DNA from: Chthoniobacterales bacterium
Lineage (GTDB): Bacteria > Verrucomicrobiota > Verrucomicrobiia > Chthoniobacterales > UBA10450
Assembly (NCBI GenBank): GCA_035274845.1
Contig: DATENU010000007.1
Span: 103,120-167,119 of the forward strand
DNA: 64,000 bases
Direction of reading: 5' to 3'
The translations under genes and the position numbers were made by a program. Under the pieces are notes generated by a model. The model was not told where the DNA came from. It searched no databases and saw nothing but the letters and a program-made list of their open reading frames with translations. This document shows positions 36,659-44,964 of the stretch, piece by piece. Within the stretch, counting starts at the first letter, position 1; each line of letters begins with the position of its first letter.

Positions 36659-38815
36659 TCAACCGGGCCGGGCTTTCCCGGACAGGCCCGCGCCCGACAT
36701 TTGCGGCGGCGGCATCGAAGTGTGGGAATCGTCGCCCGCCGGTTTTGCGTCTTCCGCGTGATAAAGTTCCGCGAACAATCCTCCGCGTTGCAGGAGCTCC
36801 TGCGCTGTCCCCTGCTCGGAAATCTTCCCGTTATCCAGCACGACGAAGTAATCGCAAAACGGCATCAGCCACCGCAGATCGTGATCGACCACCATCACGG
36901 TGTGGCCCTTGAGCGCGTTCTTGATGATCTCGAGCATGGAAAATTTTTCGACGTTATCCATCCCGACCGTCGGCTCGTCGAGAAAGAGGATCGATGGATT
37001 GCGCAGCAGGCAACGCGTCAACGCGAGCAGCTTCTTCTGGCCGCCCGAAAGGCGCCGCGCCCCCGCGAATTCCTGGTCGAGCGGGTTTCCCTGCACGCCG
37101 GCCTGCAAAATCTTCCAGACGCCGGTCTTCTCGCAGATCGCGCGGATCTCTTCGTCCGTCGCGTTCATCTTCGCCATCTGCATGTTGGCCCGCAGCGTGT
37201 CGTAAAAGAACGCCGGGAACTGCGACATCATCGCGATGTGGTTATAGAGATTGTCGGACGCGTAATCGCCGACCGGTCGGCCGCCCAGGATGATCTGTCC
37301 CTGCTGCGGATCATAAAAGCGAAGCGCCAGCTTGAAGAACGTGGTCTTCCCCTGCCCCATTCGCGCCACAAACCCGGTAATTTTTCCGGGCGGAACCTCG
37401 AAGGTAATGTCGTCGAAGATCTTTCGGCCCGTGGGCGTGTAGGCGAACGTCACGTTCTTCGCCGCGAGGGTCGGTTGCACGTGCTCCACTTTCAGGGTGC
37501 CGGATTTTTCGTCGCGCCGGGCCCGAGATTCCATCATTTTATTGACTGTATCGATGGCCGGCCACGCATTTCCCGCCATCAAAATGTAAGCCGAAAGCCC
37601 CTGGATCGGCGTCATCAGCGATGGCGTGAGAAGAAAGATGGCCACGACGTTGCCCGCTGCCTTCGGATCGCCCGAGACGTAGGCAAAATAAACGCCGAAC
37701 GCCAGCATCGCGACCTCGACGATCCAACTGGGCCCGCCGCTCACCAGGCTCATGTATTCCATCGTCACCGTACTCTTGAGGCGTGACACCAGGAGGGAAT
37801 CGAGCTGCTTGTCGTATTTCTTCGTGAACATCGGCTCGGCTTCCATCGCCTGGATTTCCTCCGGCGATTGCATCGCTCCCGTCGCGAGGCTATTGAGCGC
37901 CACCATTTTTTCCTGAAGATCGCGCGAAACATCGCGCACCTTGTTCGCCATGCGCCCGGTCATCCACGGGGAGATGAACGCGAAGAGCGTGACCGCTACC
38001 GGAACCAGCCACGGCGGAATGGTCCAGCCGAAAAGGGTCGGCGCCGGATCCATGTTAAAGTTGTAAATCAGCAGGCCGACATTGAAGGCGAGCGTGATCC
38101 CCTGGAGGAACACGTCGAGGCCCACCTGCCGTAACGTCATCGTCGCTTCGACCGCAAACTGGTTCACGACCGCGTTCAGCTCGCCGGTTTCGTGTTTGTG
38201 ATAAAACTCCGGCGACTGCCGCAATAACCGGCCGAAGAGCTGGCTCCGCAGCTTATTCGACATGGCCAGGTCGAGCTTCGTGGCCAGGGCGCGCAACGGG
38301 AGCCTGATGACCAGCGCGACCAAGGCGATGACCGACCACAGAATCACGAGGCGAATGGGGCTCGCCGGTTCCTCCGGCGGCGGCGGTGCGTGAGAAAGGG
38401 AATTCTGGGTCACGGGCGGGGGAACCGGAGCAGGCGCCGGAGCGTGCTCGGCGGTCTCGGGCCCACGAGCGGTGCCCCTGATTGCGTTGGTCACTTCGCC
38501 AACGAGCTGCGAGCTGTAAAGCGTCACCACATTCTGTCCCAGGGTGACGAGGGCATAGCCGATGACCAGCACCTTGAAGAAACTCATCAGGCGCCAGCCC
38601 ATCTTGAAGATCATCCCCCAACGGACGTCGCTCAGTTGCGAACCGGAGCCGCCACGGCCGCGGGGTTTCCCGTCAGCTCCCGGCGGGGGCGCAATCCCGC
38701 GCAGTCCGGAGGATTCCGCCCCGGCATCCGAAGGCAGCATCGATTGAGAGGGTGGAGGCGTCGTCCCGGGGGACGATTGAGCGGCGGCCTGATTCGGCGG
38801 CGGTTTTCCCTGCAT
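36659..38815 (-). CDS. ABC exporter, fused membrane and ATPase domains (ABCB/MsbA type)
   Basis: The start is ATG at 38815 (MQGKPPPNQAA); the frame reaches 38953 but there runs into a palindromic repeat. The product is 718 residues. It has a disordered Pro/Ser/Gly N-terminus of about 70 residues, then six membrane segments with the usual coupling sequence (ETGELNAVVNQFA), and a C-terminal ATPase. The Walker A near residue 482 reads ARMGQGKTT, with Ala replacing the first Gly. Also present are Q-loop MMSQFP, signature RRLSGGQKK (about 590), Walker B LFLDEPT (about 610), and His in VVDHDL (about 643). Between the first two membrane segments lies an unusual Pro/Ala-rich insertion of about 45 residues. 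It is probably an inner-membrane homodimeric exporter of lipid, peptide or drug; substrate unknown. Confidence 0.9.
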   Translation of the reverse strand: MQGKPPPNQAAAQSSPGTTPPPSQSMLPSDAGAESSGLRGIAPPPGADGKPRGRGGSGSQLSDVRWGMIFKMGWRLMSFFKVLVIGYALVTLGQNVVTLYSSQLVGEVTNAIRGTARGPETAEHAPAPAPVPPPVTQNSLSHAPPPPEEPASPIRLVILWSVIALVALVIRLPLRALATKLDLAMSNKLRSQLFGRLLRQSPEFYHKHETGELNAVVNQFAVEATMTLRQVGLDVFLQGITLAFNVGLLIYNFNMDPAPTLFGWTIPPWLVPVAVTLFAFISPWMTGRMANKVRDVSRDLQEKMVALNSLATGAMQSPEEIQAMEAEPMFTKKYDKQLDSLLVSRLKSTVTMEYMSLVSGGPSWIVEVAMLAFGVYFAYVSGDPKAAGNVVAIFLLTPSLMTPIQGLSAYILMAGNAWPAIDTVNKMMESRARRDEKSGTLKVEHVQPTLAAKNVTFAYTPTGRKIFDDITFEVPPGKITGFVARMGQGKTTFFKLALRFYDPQQGQIILGGRPVGDYASDNLYNHIAMMSQFPAFFYDTLRANMQMAKMNATDEEIRAICEKTGVWKILQAGVQGNPLDQEFAGARRLSGGQKKLLALTRCLLRNPSILFLDEPTVGMDNVEKFSMLEIIKNALKGHTVMVVDHDLRWLMPFCDYFVVLDNGKISEQGTAQELLQRGGLFAELYHAEDAKPAGDDSHTSMPPPQMSGAGLSGKARPG

Positions 38816-38913
38816 AAAATTGGTGGGGGCGGTATTGCTAACAGGGTTTCCTCGCGAAGCGCCAGAAAAATCTTTCGCGCCCCGTCCCACCTCTCTTGCT
38901 CCCGATCTCCCCT

Positions 38914-39083
38914 CGTTCCCAAACTCCGTTTGGGAACGCCATCGTCCCGGCAACTCTGTTGCCCGGTGGATCGGGCGCTACGCGCGCGATGGGAGCCCAC
39001 GTCGCAGCTCTAACGCGAGTCCCTCCAATCGAGCGACGTAGCGCTCGATCCACCTTGCTGACGGTCAGAGACCGCCGCTACAG
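38914..39083. repeat. Cluster of four different REP-like palindromes between ABC exporter and thrC
   Basis: A perfect hairpin CGTTCCCAAAC-TCC-GTTTGGGAACG (38914-38938) is followed by CCGGCAAC-TCT-GTTGCCCGG (38948-38966) and a long inverted repeat with arms GGTGGATCGGGCGCTACG (from 38965) and CGTAGCGCTCGATCCACC (to 39054). A GCGGTCT-type palindrome ends at 39083. No gene is present in the 295-base gap. Confidence 0.75.
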
Positions 39084-39110
39084 TTTCCATCGAGCCGCGA
39101 AACGCTCACC

Positions 39111-40277
39111 TCAATCCTCGTAGCAATCGAGATATTTAATCCCCGACCCGGTATTAAAGATAACCACCCGCTCCTCCGCCGAGATTTGCCCAACCGCCAG
39201 CAGCTTCCGCAACGCCACGAAACAGGCCGCCCCTTCCGGCGCAACGAACAATCCCTCCGCCGCCCCCACCTCCCGGGTCGCGCCGATCATCTCTTCATCC
39301 TCCACGGTGATCCCGCCGCCGTCCGACTTCCGCAAAATATCGAGCATGATGAAATCACCGACCGCTTTCGGCACGCGTAACCCCGACGCCAGCGTCTGCG
39401 CATTCGGAAACTCCGCCGCGAATTTCTCGCCCGCCTCGAACGCACGCACGATCGGCGCGCACCCGCTCGCCTGGACCGTGAACATTCGCGGCCGCTCCGG
39501 CCCGATCCAGTCCAGCGTTTCCATTTCATCGAATGCCTTCCACATCCCGATGAGTCCGGTGCCGCCGCCGGTCGGATAAAGAATCACGTCCGGCAGCGTC
39601 CAATCCATCTGCTCCGCCAGCTCGTAACCGAGCGTCTTTTTTCCCTCGACCCGATACGGCTCTTTCAACGTCGACATGTCGAACCAGCCTTCCGCCGTTT
39701 TTCGCTTCGCAATCTCCGCACCGCAATCGGTGATGAGTCCGTCGATGAGAACCACGTCCGCGCCCAGCTCACGGCATTCGATGATGTTCGCGCGCGGCGT
39801 GTCGCTCGGCATGAAGATGTACGCCTTCATTCCGGCTCGCGCCGCATACGCCGCCAGCGCGCCCCCTGCGTTCCCGGCCGACGGCACCGCCAGCTTGGTC
39901 GCGCCCAGATATTTCGCCATCGACACCGCGGTCGTCATCCCCCGCGCCTTGAAACTCTGCGTCGGGTTCTGGGCTTCGTCCTTCACCCAAAGATTCGCTA
40001 CCCCGGCGCTTTTTCCGAATCGTGTCGCGCGTAGCAGCGGCGTCCCGCCCTCCCCGAGTGTCACCGGCTCCGCGTCCACCGGTAACGGCAGCATCTCCCG
40101 AAACCGCCAGAGCGATTTTTCACGCGCCGCGAGCTCCTCCTTCTTCAGCTTTTTCCCAACCGCCTCGAGGTCATAAACCGGAAACAGCGGCTTCTGACAT
40201 TTCGGGCAGAGATTCTGAAGCGTCTTCCATTCGTAAGTCGCCCCACAATTCGTGCACTCCAGATGCATCAAAAACAT
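39111..40277 (-). CDS. thrC: Threonine synthase
   Basis: The product is 388 residues. It converts O-phosphohomoserine to threonine with PLP, the last step of threonine biosynthesis, in the cytoplasm. An N-terminal zinc-ribbon (Cys8, Cys11, Cys24, Cys27) is typical of the archaeal/plant-like class of threonine synthases. The PLP lysine is Lys110 in [10 protein letters not shown], the phosphate-binding loop is PSAGNAGGA, and TGGGTGLIG contacts the cofactor. It is a monocistronic gene flanked on both sides by palindrome clusters, with no other threonine-pathway gene nearby. A start at Met4 (MHLECTNC) is also possible. Other PLP fold-II enzymes (cysteate synthase, threonine dehydratase) are less likely given the zinc ribbon and length. 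Confidence 0.92.
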   Translation of the reverse strand: MFLMHLECTNCGATYEWKTLQNLCPKCQKPLFPVYDLEAVGKKLKKEELAAREKSLWRFREMLPLPVDAEPVTLGEGGTPLLRATRFGKSAGVANLWVKDEAQNPTQSFKARGMTTAVSMAKYLGATKLAVPSAGNAGGALAAYAARAGMKAYIFMPSDTPRANIIECRELGADVVLIDGLITDCGAEIAKRKTAEGWFDMSTLKEPYRVEGKKTLGYELAEQMDWTLPDVILYPTGGGTGLIGMWKAFDEMETLDWIGPERPRMFTVQASGCAPIVRAFEAGEKFAAEFPNAQTLASGLRVPKAVGDFIMLDILRKSDGGGITVEDEEMIGATREVGAAEGLFVAPEGAACFVALRKLLAVGQISAEERVVIFNTGSGIKYLDCYED

Positions 40278-40284
40278 GGATCAC

Positions 40285-40468
40285 TTGTAGCGGCAGGCGT
40301 CTCGCCTGCAATGGTGGATCGTGCGCTACGCGCGCGATGGGAGACCGCTTCGCATTTTTACCGCGCGCCGTGAGTCTCTCCCATCGAGCGACGTAGCGCT
40401 CGATCCACCTTCGACGGTCTGAGACCGCCGCTACAGCCTCCCATCGAGCGGCATGCGCTCGATCTACC
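40285..40468. repeat. Cluster of REP-like palindromes upstream of thrC
   Basis: TTGTAGCGGCAGGCGTCTCG (hairpin GCAGGCG/CGCCTGC, 40285-40311) is followed by arms GGTGGATCGTGCGCTACG (40313) and CGTAGCGCTCGATCCACC (to 40409). A GACGGTCTGAGACCGCCGC palindrome (40413-40431) and a third GATCGAGCGC-type arm (40439-40468) complete the cluster. The order of families mirrors the cluster on the other side of thrC. Confidence 0.75.
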
Positions 40469-40550
40469 TTTCCCCTTTCCTACTTCTTCCTTCTTACTTC
40501 ATACTTCGGTCAACAATGTCCGCATTGCCGCGGCGCCCCTGCTTCAGACT

Positions 40551-40735
40551 ATCAACCGCGGATTACGCAGATTACACAGATTACTATTTAGTTCCCGATC
40601 CGTGAAATCCGCGACATCCGCGGTTCGATTCTTTCTGACTTCGACGTTGGATGTTGAGCGTTGGACGTTGGACGTTTGCCCCATCCCGTTTTCCTCCTTC
40701 CGCCTTCCGCCTTCCGCCTTCATACTCCGGCAGCG
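40551..40735. repeat. ACCGCGGAT inverted repeat plus short-period direct repeats
   Basis: Arms at about 40555-40586 and 40606-40626 (AACCGCGGATTACGC.. against ..ACATCCGCGGTT). Then 40636-40676 is a run of near-identical 7-9 base units (GACGTTGGA, TGTTGAGC, GTTGGAC), and 40688-40720 a run of CCTTCCGC/CTTCCGC units. A diverged copy of the GACGTTGGATGTT block lies at 42160-42205. No gene is present between thrC and the symporter. Confidence 0.6.
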
Positions 40736-42082
40736 ATGACCACCACCGCAACCACCCGCCGACCGTGGTACCGCCCCTCCCTCACCACCCAGATCTTCAT
40801 CGGCCTCATCCTCGGCGGCCTGATCGGCTACTTCCGGCCCGACTGGGGGAACGCCGTCTACTTCCTCCGCGACATCTTCCTGAACCTCATCAAATCGATC
40901 ATCGCCCCGCTGGTCATCTCCACCATCGTCGTCGGGATCGCCGGGGCCGGCGCGTTAAAGAAGGTCGGGCGAATGGGCCTGAAAGCGCTCATCTACTTCG
41001 AGATCGTCACCACCGCCGCGCTCTTCATCGGGCTCGCCGTCGTCAATCTCACCAGACCTGGGCTCGGCGTTACCCTCGCCACCAACAACACCGACATCAT
41101 CAAGACCATCGGGCAAACCCATCCGAAAACGCTAGTTGAGACCGTCGTCCACGCCTTCCCCGCCAGCATCATCGAAGCGATGGCGCGGGGCGACGTTCTC
41201 CAGATCGTCGCGTTCGGCGTCCTCTTCGCGCTCGCCGTCTCCGCCGTGGGCGAGAAAGGCAAGCCGATCGTGCGCGCGATGGAGAGTCTCTCCCAGGTCA
41301 TGTTCAAGTTCACCAACTACGTCATGATGTTCGCCCCCATCGGCGTCGGCGCCGCCATGGCCCACACCGTCGGCACCCAGGGCCTCGGCGTTCTCGTCAA
41401 TCTCGGGAACCTGATCCTCTCCCTTTATCTCGCCCTCATCATTTTCATCGTCCTCGTGTTCGGCGCCGTCATCCTCGTGTTCCGCGTCCCGCTGAAACAA
41501 TTCGTCCGCGCCGTGCGCGAACCTGCCGCGCTCGCCTTTGCCACCACTTCGAGCGAATCCGCCTTACCGAAAGCGATGCAACACATGGAACGCCTCGGCG
41601 TCCCCCGCCACATCGTCGGCTTCGTCATGCCGACCGGTTACAGCTTCAATCTCGACGGCTCCACGCTTTATCTCGCCATGGCCAGCGTGTTCGTCGCCCA
41701 GGCCGCCGAGACCACCATGGGCTTCCACATGCCCATCGGCGCCCAGCTCACCATGATCCTCACCTTGATGTTAACCAGCAAAGGCGTCGCCGCCGTCCCC
41801 CGCGCCTCGCTCGTTATTTTGTTAGCCACGTTGAACAGCTTTCTCCCCGCCGGCCTCGGCCCCATCGGCGTCGCCGTCATCTTCGGCGTCGACGAGTTAA
41901 TGGACATGGGCCGGACCTGCGTGAACCTCATCGGCAATTGTTTAGCGACAGTCGTCGTCGCCCGCTGGGAAGGCGAGTTCGACGACCGGCGTGCCGCCGT
42001 TTTTGGGACTTCCAAGGAGATCGAACTCGACCTCAAGGAGGGCGAGGTCGCTTTCGCCGAAGCCGCTCGGCAGGGCGATTGA
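40736..42082 (+). CDS. Dicarboxylate/amino-acid:cation symporter (DAACS, GltP/GltT type)
   Basis: The start is ATG at 40736 (MTTTATTRRPWYRP); the frame upstream runs through repeat DNA. The product is 448 residues, the usual size. It should import glutamate, aspartate or C4-dicarboxylates with protons or sodium across the inner membrane. Family motifs in order: RDIFLNLIKSIIAPLVIST in the first half, the HP1 serine-rich ATTSSESALPKAM, NLDGSTLY in TM7 (cation and substrate site), HP2 LTSKGVAAVPRAS, and GVDELMDMGRTCVNLIGN in TM8 with the Asp and Asn that bind the substrate amino group and cation. Substrate choice between glutamate and dicarboxylate is not certain. It is monocistronic. Confidence 0.92.
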   Translation: MTTTATTRRPWYRPSLTTQIFIGLILGGLIGYFRPDWGNAVYFLRDIFLNLIKSIIAPLVISTIVVGIAGAGALKKVGRMGLKALIYFEIVTTAALFIGLAVVNLTRPGLGVTLATNNTDIIKTIGQTHPKTLVETVVHAFPASIIEAMARGDVLQIVAFGVLFALAVSAVGEKGKPIVRAMESLSQVMFKFTNYVMMFAPIGVGAAMAHTVGTQGLGVLVNLGNLILSLYLALIIFIVLVFGAVILVFRVPLKQFVRAVREPAALAFATTSSESALPKAMQHMERLGVPRHIVGFVMPTGYSFNLDGSTLYLAMASVFVAQAAETTMGFHMPIGAQLTMILTLMLTSKGVAAVPRASLVILLATLNSFLPAGLGPIGVAVIFGVDELMDMGRTCVNLIGNCLATVVVARWEGEFDDRRAAVFGTSKEIELDLKEGEVAFAEAARQGD

Positions 42083-42091
42083 AATTTTCAA

Positions 42092-42155
42092 TTGTAGGGC
42101 AGGCGCATCGCCTGCCATTTGGCGCGATGAGGCAACCGGAGCGGTCGGCCTACAA
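42092..42155. repeat. TTGTAGGGC...CCTACAA doublet repeat
   Basis: Two adjacent hairpins (GGCAGGCGcatCGCCTGCC and GGCAACCGGAGCGGTCGGCC) lie between terminal TTGTAGGGC and GGCCTACAA. It is one of the units that also flank the RAYT transposase gene at 56621. It lies 9 bases after the symporter stop. Confidence 0.75.
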
Positions 42156-42276
42156 ATCTCTGACTTCGACATTGGATGTTCGGCGTGGGGCGTTCGGCGT
42201 TTTCCCGATTCCTGCCACGCCGTAGCCTTGGTGAAGGAAGGTTGTCTTTCCGCCTCGTTTACGCGATCATCTTCTC

Positions 42277-42429
42277 GTGACGTTCACCGTCGAGACCGAG
42301 CAGGAAACCGATGGCCGCTGGATCGCCGAGATTGCCCAAATTCCCGGCGCCGTGGCTTACGGTTCGACTCGCGACGAGGCCATCGCTCGCGTTGAAGCAC
42401 TCGGGCTCCGCGTGCTTGCCGAAGGCTGA
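42277..42429 (+). CDS. Orphan HicB-like antitoxin-family protein
   Basis: A GTG start at 42277 and TGA at 42427-42429 give 50 residues: TFTVETEQETDGRWIAEI, then QIPGAVAYGSTRDEAI and VEALGLRVLAEG. This is the compact HicB-type partial RNase-H-like fold (DGRWIAEIPxLPG, YGxTxxEAI, ALxLRVLA). In HicAB systems HicB neutralises the HicA mRNA interferase. No HicA-like frame, with its conserved His, is seen within several hundred bases either side, so this is a solitary copy or the remnant of a module. Many bacteria carry such solitary HicB-like proteins. Confidence 0.65.
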   Translation: MTFTVETEQETDGRWIAEIAQIPGAVAYGSTRDEAIARVEALGLRVLAEG

Positions 42430-42468
42430 CGAGATTGACCAACTGACCGCTAGTCCTGACTCCATTCT

Positions 42469-42996
42469 ATGTCTGCGCCGCAGAAACGCCGTAGTGTGCT
42501 CCAATTCATATTCGGCGATGACATCGGCGAGATGATTGGAGTAATACTCTATATAACCTTAATGCTTGTAGTTTTCATGGGCGGTCCGCAATTGCTCCTG
42601 CGCTGGAATTCTTCCTCAGCGAATGAAAGGAACAAGATATTGGAGCAGGTGCCTGGCGACACGCGCGCGGTCCTTGAAGAATTGGCGGTCGTCCAGAAAA
42701 AAACTCAAGGCCTCATCTCCAAGCTCCAAAGCGATATTCGTAATTCCGAAGATTTGCTCGGACAAAAAAAGAAAACATTGGAAGATCTTCAACACCAGAT
42801 TGAACTCCTCAAGTTAACGCCCGAGCAGTTAGCCGTCATCGAGTCGTACAATCAGTCCGTAGCACATGATCCTGCTTTTATCGAATGGATCACACGCAAA
42901 AGCACGCGATACGAACTGACGGCTGCTTTCGTCGTATCGTTTATTTTTTATCGCTTAGGTGTGCGATCAGGAAAGAAGCACGGCTATCGTGGCTGA
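42469..42996 (+). CDS. Membrane-anchored coiled-coil protein of unknown function
   Basis: The product is 175 residues: a membrane segment at about 22-42 (MIGVILYITLMLVVFMGG), a long Lys/Glu/Gln/Leu-rich segment (50-125) with coiled-coil character, and a second short hydrophobic stretch near 150-162 (FVVSFIFYRLGV). I do not recognise a family. Base composition here is less GC-rich than in the secreted-protein cluster. The next gene overlaps its end by 8 bases from a GTG start, so the two membrane proteins are probably translated together and may form one complex. Confidence 0.65.
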   Translation: MSAPQKRRSVLQFIFGDDIGEMIGVILYITLMLVVFMGGPQLLLRWNSSSANERNKILEQVPGDTRAVLEELAVVQKKTQGLISKLQSDIRNSEDLLGQKKKTLEDLQHQIELLKLTPEQLAVIESYNQSVAHDPAFIEWITRKSTRYELTAAFVVSFIFYRLGVRSGKKHGYRG

Positions 42997-43822
42997 TTCG
43001 TTACCAAACAACAGTAGTCGTAGCCGCATTCCCGACGCAATCCTTCTGGCCGGCGCATCAGCGGTTTCGTACGCTGTGGCTTACGCTTATCGATCTGGGT
43101 TCGCATCCTTTTATGACTTACCGCCCGTTCTGTCGACTCCAACAATCGGTTCAATACTCCAAGCCAGCGCGGCAGTTGGCGTAGCACTGCTTTTCTTTTG
43201 GCTTCTTCTAAACGGATTGTGGCTGTTCCTTCCTCGCCGCGATTCCGCGATTAAAAGAAGCATTCTTCGCCTGTTTCTGATTCTGGCAATCATCATCTTA
43301 ACTTCGTATTCGCTCTTGAGCTCCTATAGATGGGGTTGGCTCCTGGTGCCTGGAGCATTGTGTCTTTACGGTTTCGCGGAATTCGTATTCCCGCTACTCA
43401 CTCAGCGCGATGTCGAAGGTTACGAAAACAAGATCGCTGCACAAGAGAAGGTCGAAGCTGGAGTTACTGACCTTACAGATCACCTCGTCCGGAGGATTGG
43501 TAACAAGGTTTTCCTTCTTCTGTTCGCGGCTTATGTCCTGATAAATTTTGCACACTCTCTGGGCTACAGCGCCGCAGAATTTCGACAGGATTTCTTCGTC
43601 CTCGCCGATAGACCCGATTATGTCGTAGCGCTCATGGACGATGAGCTAGTGGTACTTGTCGAGTACGATCCTGCCCACCTAAGGCTGAAAAAGAAATACG
43701 ACATCCGTCGCATGACATCGCAATCAAGACTGCTGCTTCAAAAGCGACACATAGGTAAACTCGAAGCGCCGCCGAAAGTAGATGAACCAGAAATCGACGA
43801 AATATGTCCAAAATGCATCTGA
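42989..43822 (+). CDS. Polytopic membrane protein of unknown function
   Basis: I choose the GTG at 42989 (VADSLPNNSS), which overlaps the preceding stop and has AGGAAAGAAG 12 bases upstream; another GTG at 42959 is in frame. The product is about 277 residues with hydrophobic segments near 20-40, 60-85, 100-120, 125-145 and 190-210 and a charged cytoplasmic tail ending EICPKCI. The central loop (TQRDVEGYENKIAAQEKVE) is helical and charged. No catalytic motif is visible. Its pairing with the coiled-coil membrane protein upstream suggests a two-gene operon. Confidence 0.65.
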   Translation: MADSLPNNSSRSRIPDAILLAGASAVSYAVAYAYRSGFASFYDLPPVLSTPTIGSILQASAAVGVALLFFWLLLNGLWLFLPRRDSAIKRSILRLFLILAIIILTSYSLLSSYRWGWLLVPGALCLYGFAEFVFPLLTQRDVEGYENKIAAQEKVEAGVTDLTDHLVRRIGNKVFLLLFAAYVLINFAHSLGYSAAEFRQDFFVLADRPDYVVALMDDELVVLVEYDPAHLRLKKKYDIRRMTSQSRLLLQKRHIGKLEAPPKVDEPEIDEICPKCI

Positions 43823-43912
43823 TGTGGTGCGAGATGGGGAGGGCGAAAAGGGGTCGGTCCTAGAATCTCGGCAAAAGCATATCGCATGAATTGCAGCGAT
43901 CGCATTTTGTTC

Positions 43913-43982
43913 TGGACGCTGCGTGGCCCGATCGCATAAAAAGCTGAAACCAACCCCAAAACCCCCACCCCCAAATGCCCCC
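43913..43982 (+). promoter_or_regulatory. Copy 1 of a four-copy promoter-like element with C-rich start region
   Basis: TGGACG (43913-43918), 18 bases ending GATCGCA, TAAAAA (43937-43942), then AGCTGA and a C-rich run with four tracts of four or five C (43954-43982). The template strand is therefore G-rich and able to form a four-tract G-quadruplex. The upstream context GCATTTTGTTC is also shared with the other copies. The element is oriented toward the gene at 44086. Similarity to copy 2 extends to about 44070. Confidence 0.6.
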
Positions 43983-44085
43983 TGTTTTCCCATCGCGCGA
44001 AAAATCTTTGCACGTCGGGCATGGTCGGATCGACCAGACAAAAAATTCAGTTTCCCGCACCGACAATAGGTAGAAAGCACCGAAT

Positions 44086-44724
44086 ATGGCATTACTGACC
44101 AAACCCGATCTGAAATTCCATCACTCATGGACCGCCGTCTTCACGAATTTTCTTCCCTCAGCGATCTGCTGGGCCGCGCTTGCCGGAATTACGATCACCG
44201 CCGCGCCTTTGTCACCAGAAGTTAAGAGGCTCGAGGAAGCTACAGTCAGGGCAAAAGATCCGCACCTACGAGTCCTAATCACACTTATGAAGGTCGGCCT
44301 AGTCCACGGTTCATCTAAAAAAGTCGGTAAATCGACCGTTGCCGAGGAAATCGCCCGAAATGAGAAATTTCTCGAAAACCTCGATGAGATCGATGTCCTC
44401 GCGTGCGCCCAAGAGTTTCAGAAAGCATGGAAGACTGTCTTGGACACACAACTCGCGAAGATTCGCTTTCTCCGCCGCTTGCCGAGCGACGAGTTTGAGG
44501 AAGTTTTGCTCATGCTCCAGAAACTCGAACAAGGAATTTCGCCAGACGTTACTCTAAAAGGAATGCAGGGCGAGTTTTACGAAGTGGATCGAAACGCTAG
44601 GAATGCTGGTCGAGATTTGGTTTTCGTAGCGCACAACCTGTGGCAAACGGATAAATGGAAATTGTCTGAAGCGGACCTAAAACTCTACAAAGAGGTAAAT
44701 ACCCTGGTTAAGCCAAGTAGCTAA
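44086..44724 (+). CDS. Hypothetical helical protein
   Basis: The product is 212 residues from the ATG at 44086. A hydrophobic stretch near residues 15-40 (FTNFLPSAICWAALAGITI) may be a membrane segment. The rest is charged and helical (SPEVKRLEEATVRAKD, EIARNEKFLENLDEID, EFEEVLLMLQKLEQG). I do not recognise a family. The gene is preceded by a 144-base leader that contains the promoter-like element and a short frame (ATG at 43975) I do not think is coding. It is followed by a MITE-like insertion 17 bases after the stop. Confidence 0.6.
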   Translation: MALLTKPDLKFHHSWTAVFTNFLPSAICWAALAGITITAAPLSPEVKRLEEATVRAKDPHLRVLITLMKVGLVHGSSKKVGKSTVAEEIARNEKFLENLDEIDVLACAQEFQKAWKTVLDTQLAKIRFLRRLPSDEFEEVLLMLQKLEQGISPDVTLKGMQGEFYEVDRNARNAGRDLVFVAHNLWQTDKWKLSEADLKLYKEVNTLVKPSS

Positions 44725-44741
44725 TCCCGGGTCACCAGCCG

Positions 44742-44866
44742 GGGGTCAGTCCTTTTTTCTTGCATTTGGCTGTTGGTCGTCGTCGATGATGACGATGCAG
44801 CCTGTTGTTGCGGAAGGATTGGCGTCCCGGAGCGAAGCAAGACTGCAAGAAAAAAGGACTGACCCC
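44742..44866. mobile_element. 125-bp MITE-like element with perfect 23-bp terminal inverted repeats
   Basis: Arms at 44742-44764 and 44844-44866 are perfect reverse complements (GGGGTCAGTCC at the outer end, TTCTTGCA at the inner end). The five bases AGCCG occur directly outside both ends (44737-44741 and 44867-44871), as expected for a target duplication. The 79-base interior has no frame worth calling. It is non-autonomous, and no cognate transposase is in the window. It lies between the hypothetical genes at 44086 and 44965. Confidence 0.7.
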
Positions 44867-44964
44867 AGCCGGCCTCCGCTTGGTGAGTGTCTCAAAATCC
44901 TACCGGCTGACAGCAGACAGTTCATTAGGGCAAACTCCCCTTCGCGACGCAAACGCACTACAGC

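Noticed and set aside
36506..37786. 426-residue plus-strand frame opposite the ABC exporter ATPase half
   Set aside because: The opposite strand encodes all ABC motifs in order. This frame is Arg/His-rich with no domain, a third-position GC shadow.
43738..44022. Minus-strand short frames across promoter-like element copy 1 (and the similar ones at 46583-46853)
   Set aside because: All three frames look alike between copies, as expected from DNA-level conservation. Kept only as an alternative hypothesis.
43975..44073. A 32-codon frame starting in the C-rich leader before the gene at 44086
   Set aside because: The ATG aligns with the start codon of the gene at 47700 in element copy 3, but copy 2 lacks the start and shifts frame, so there is no evidence of a conserved leader peptide.
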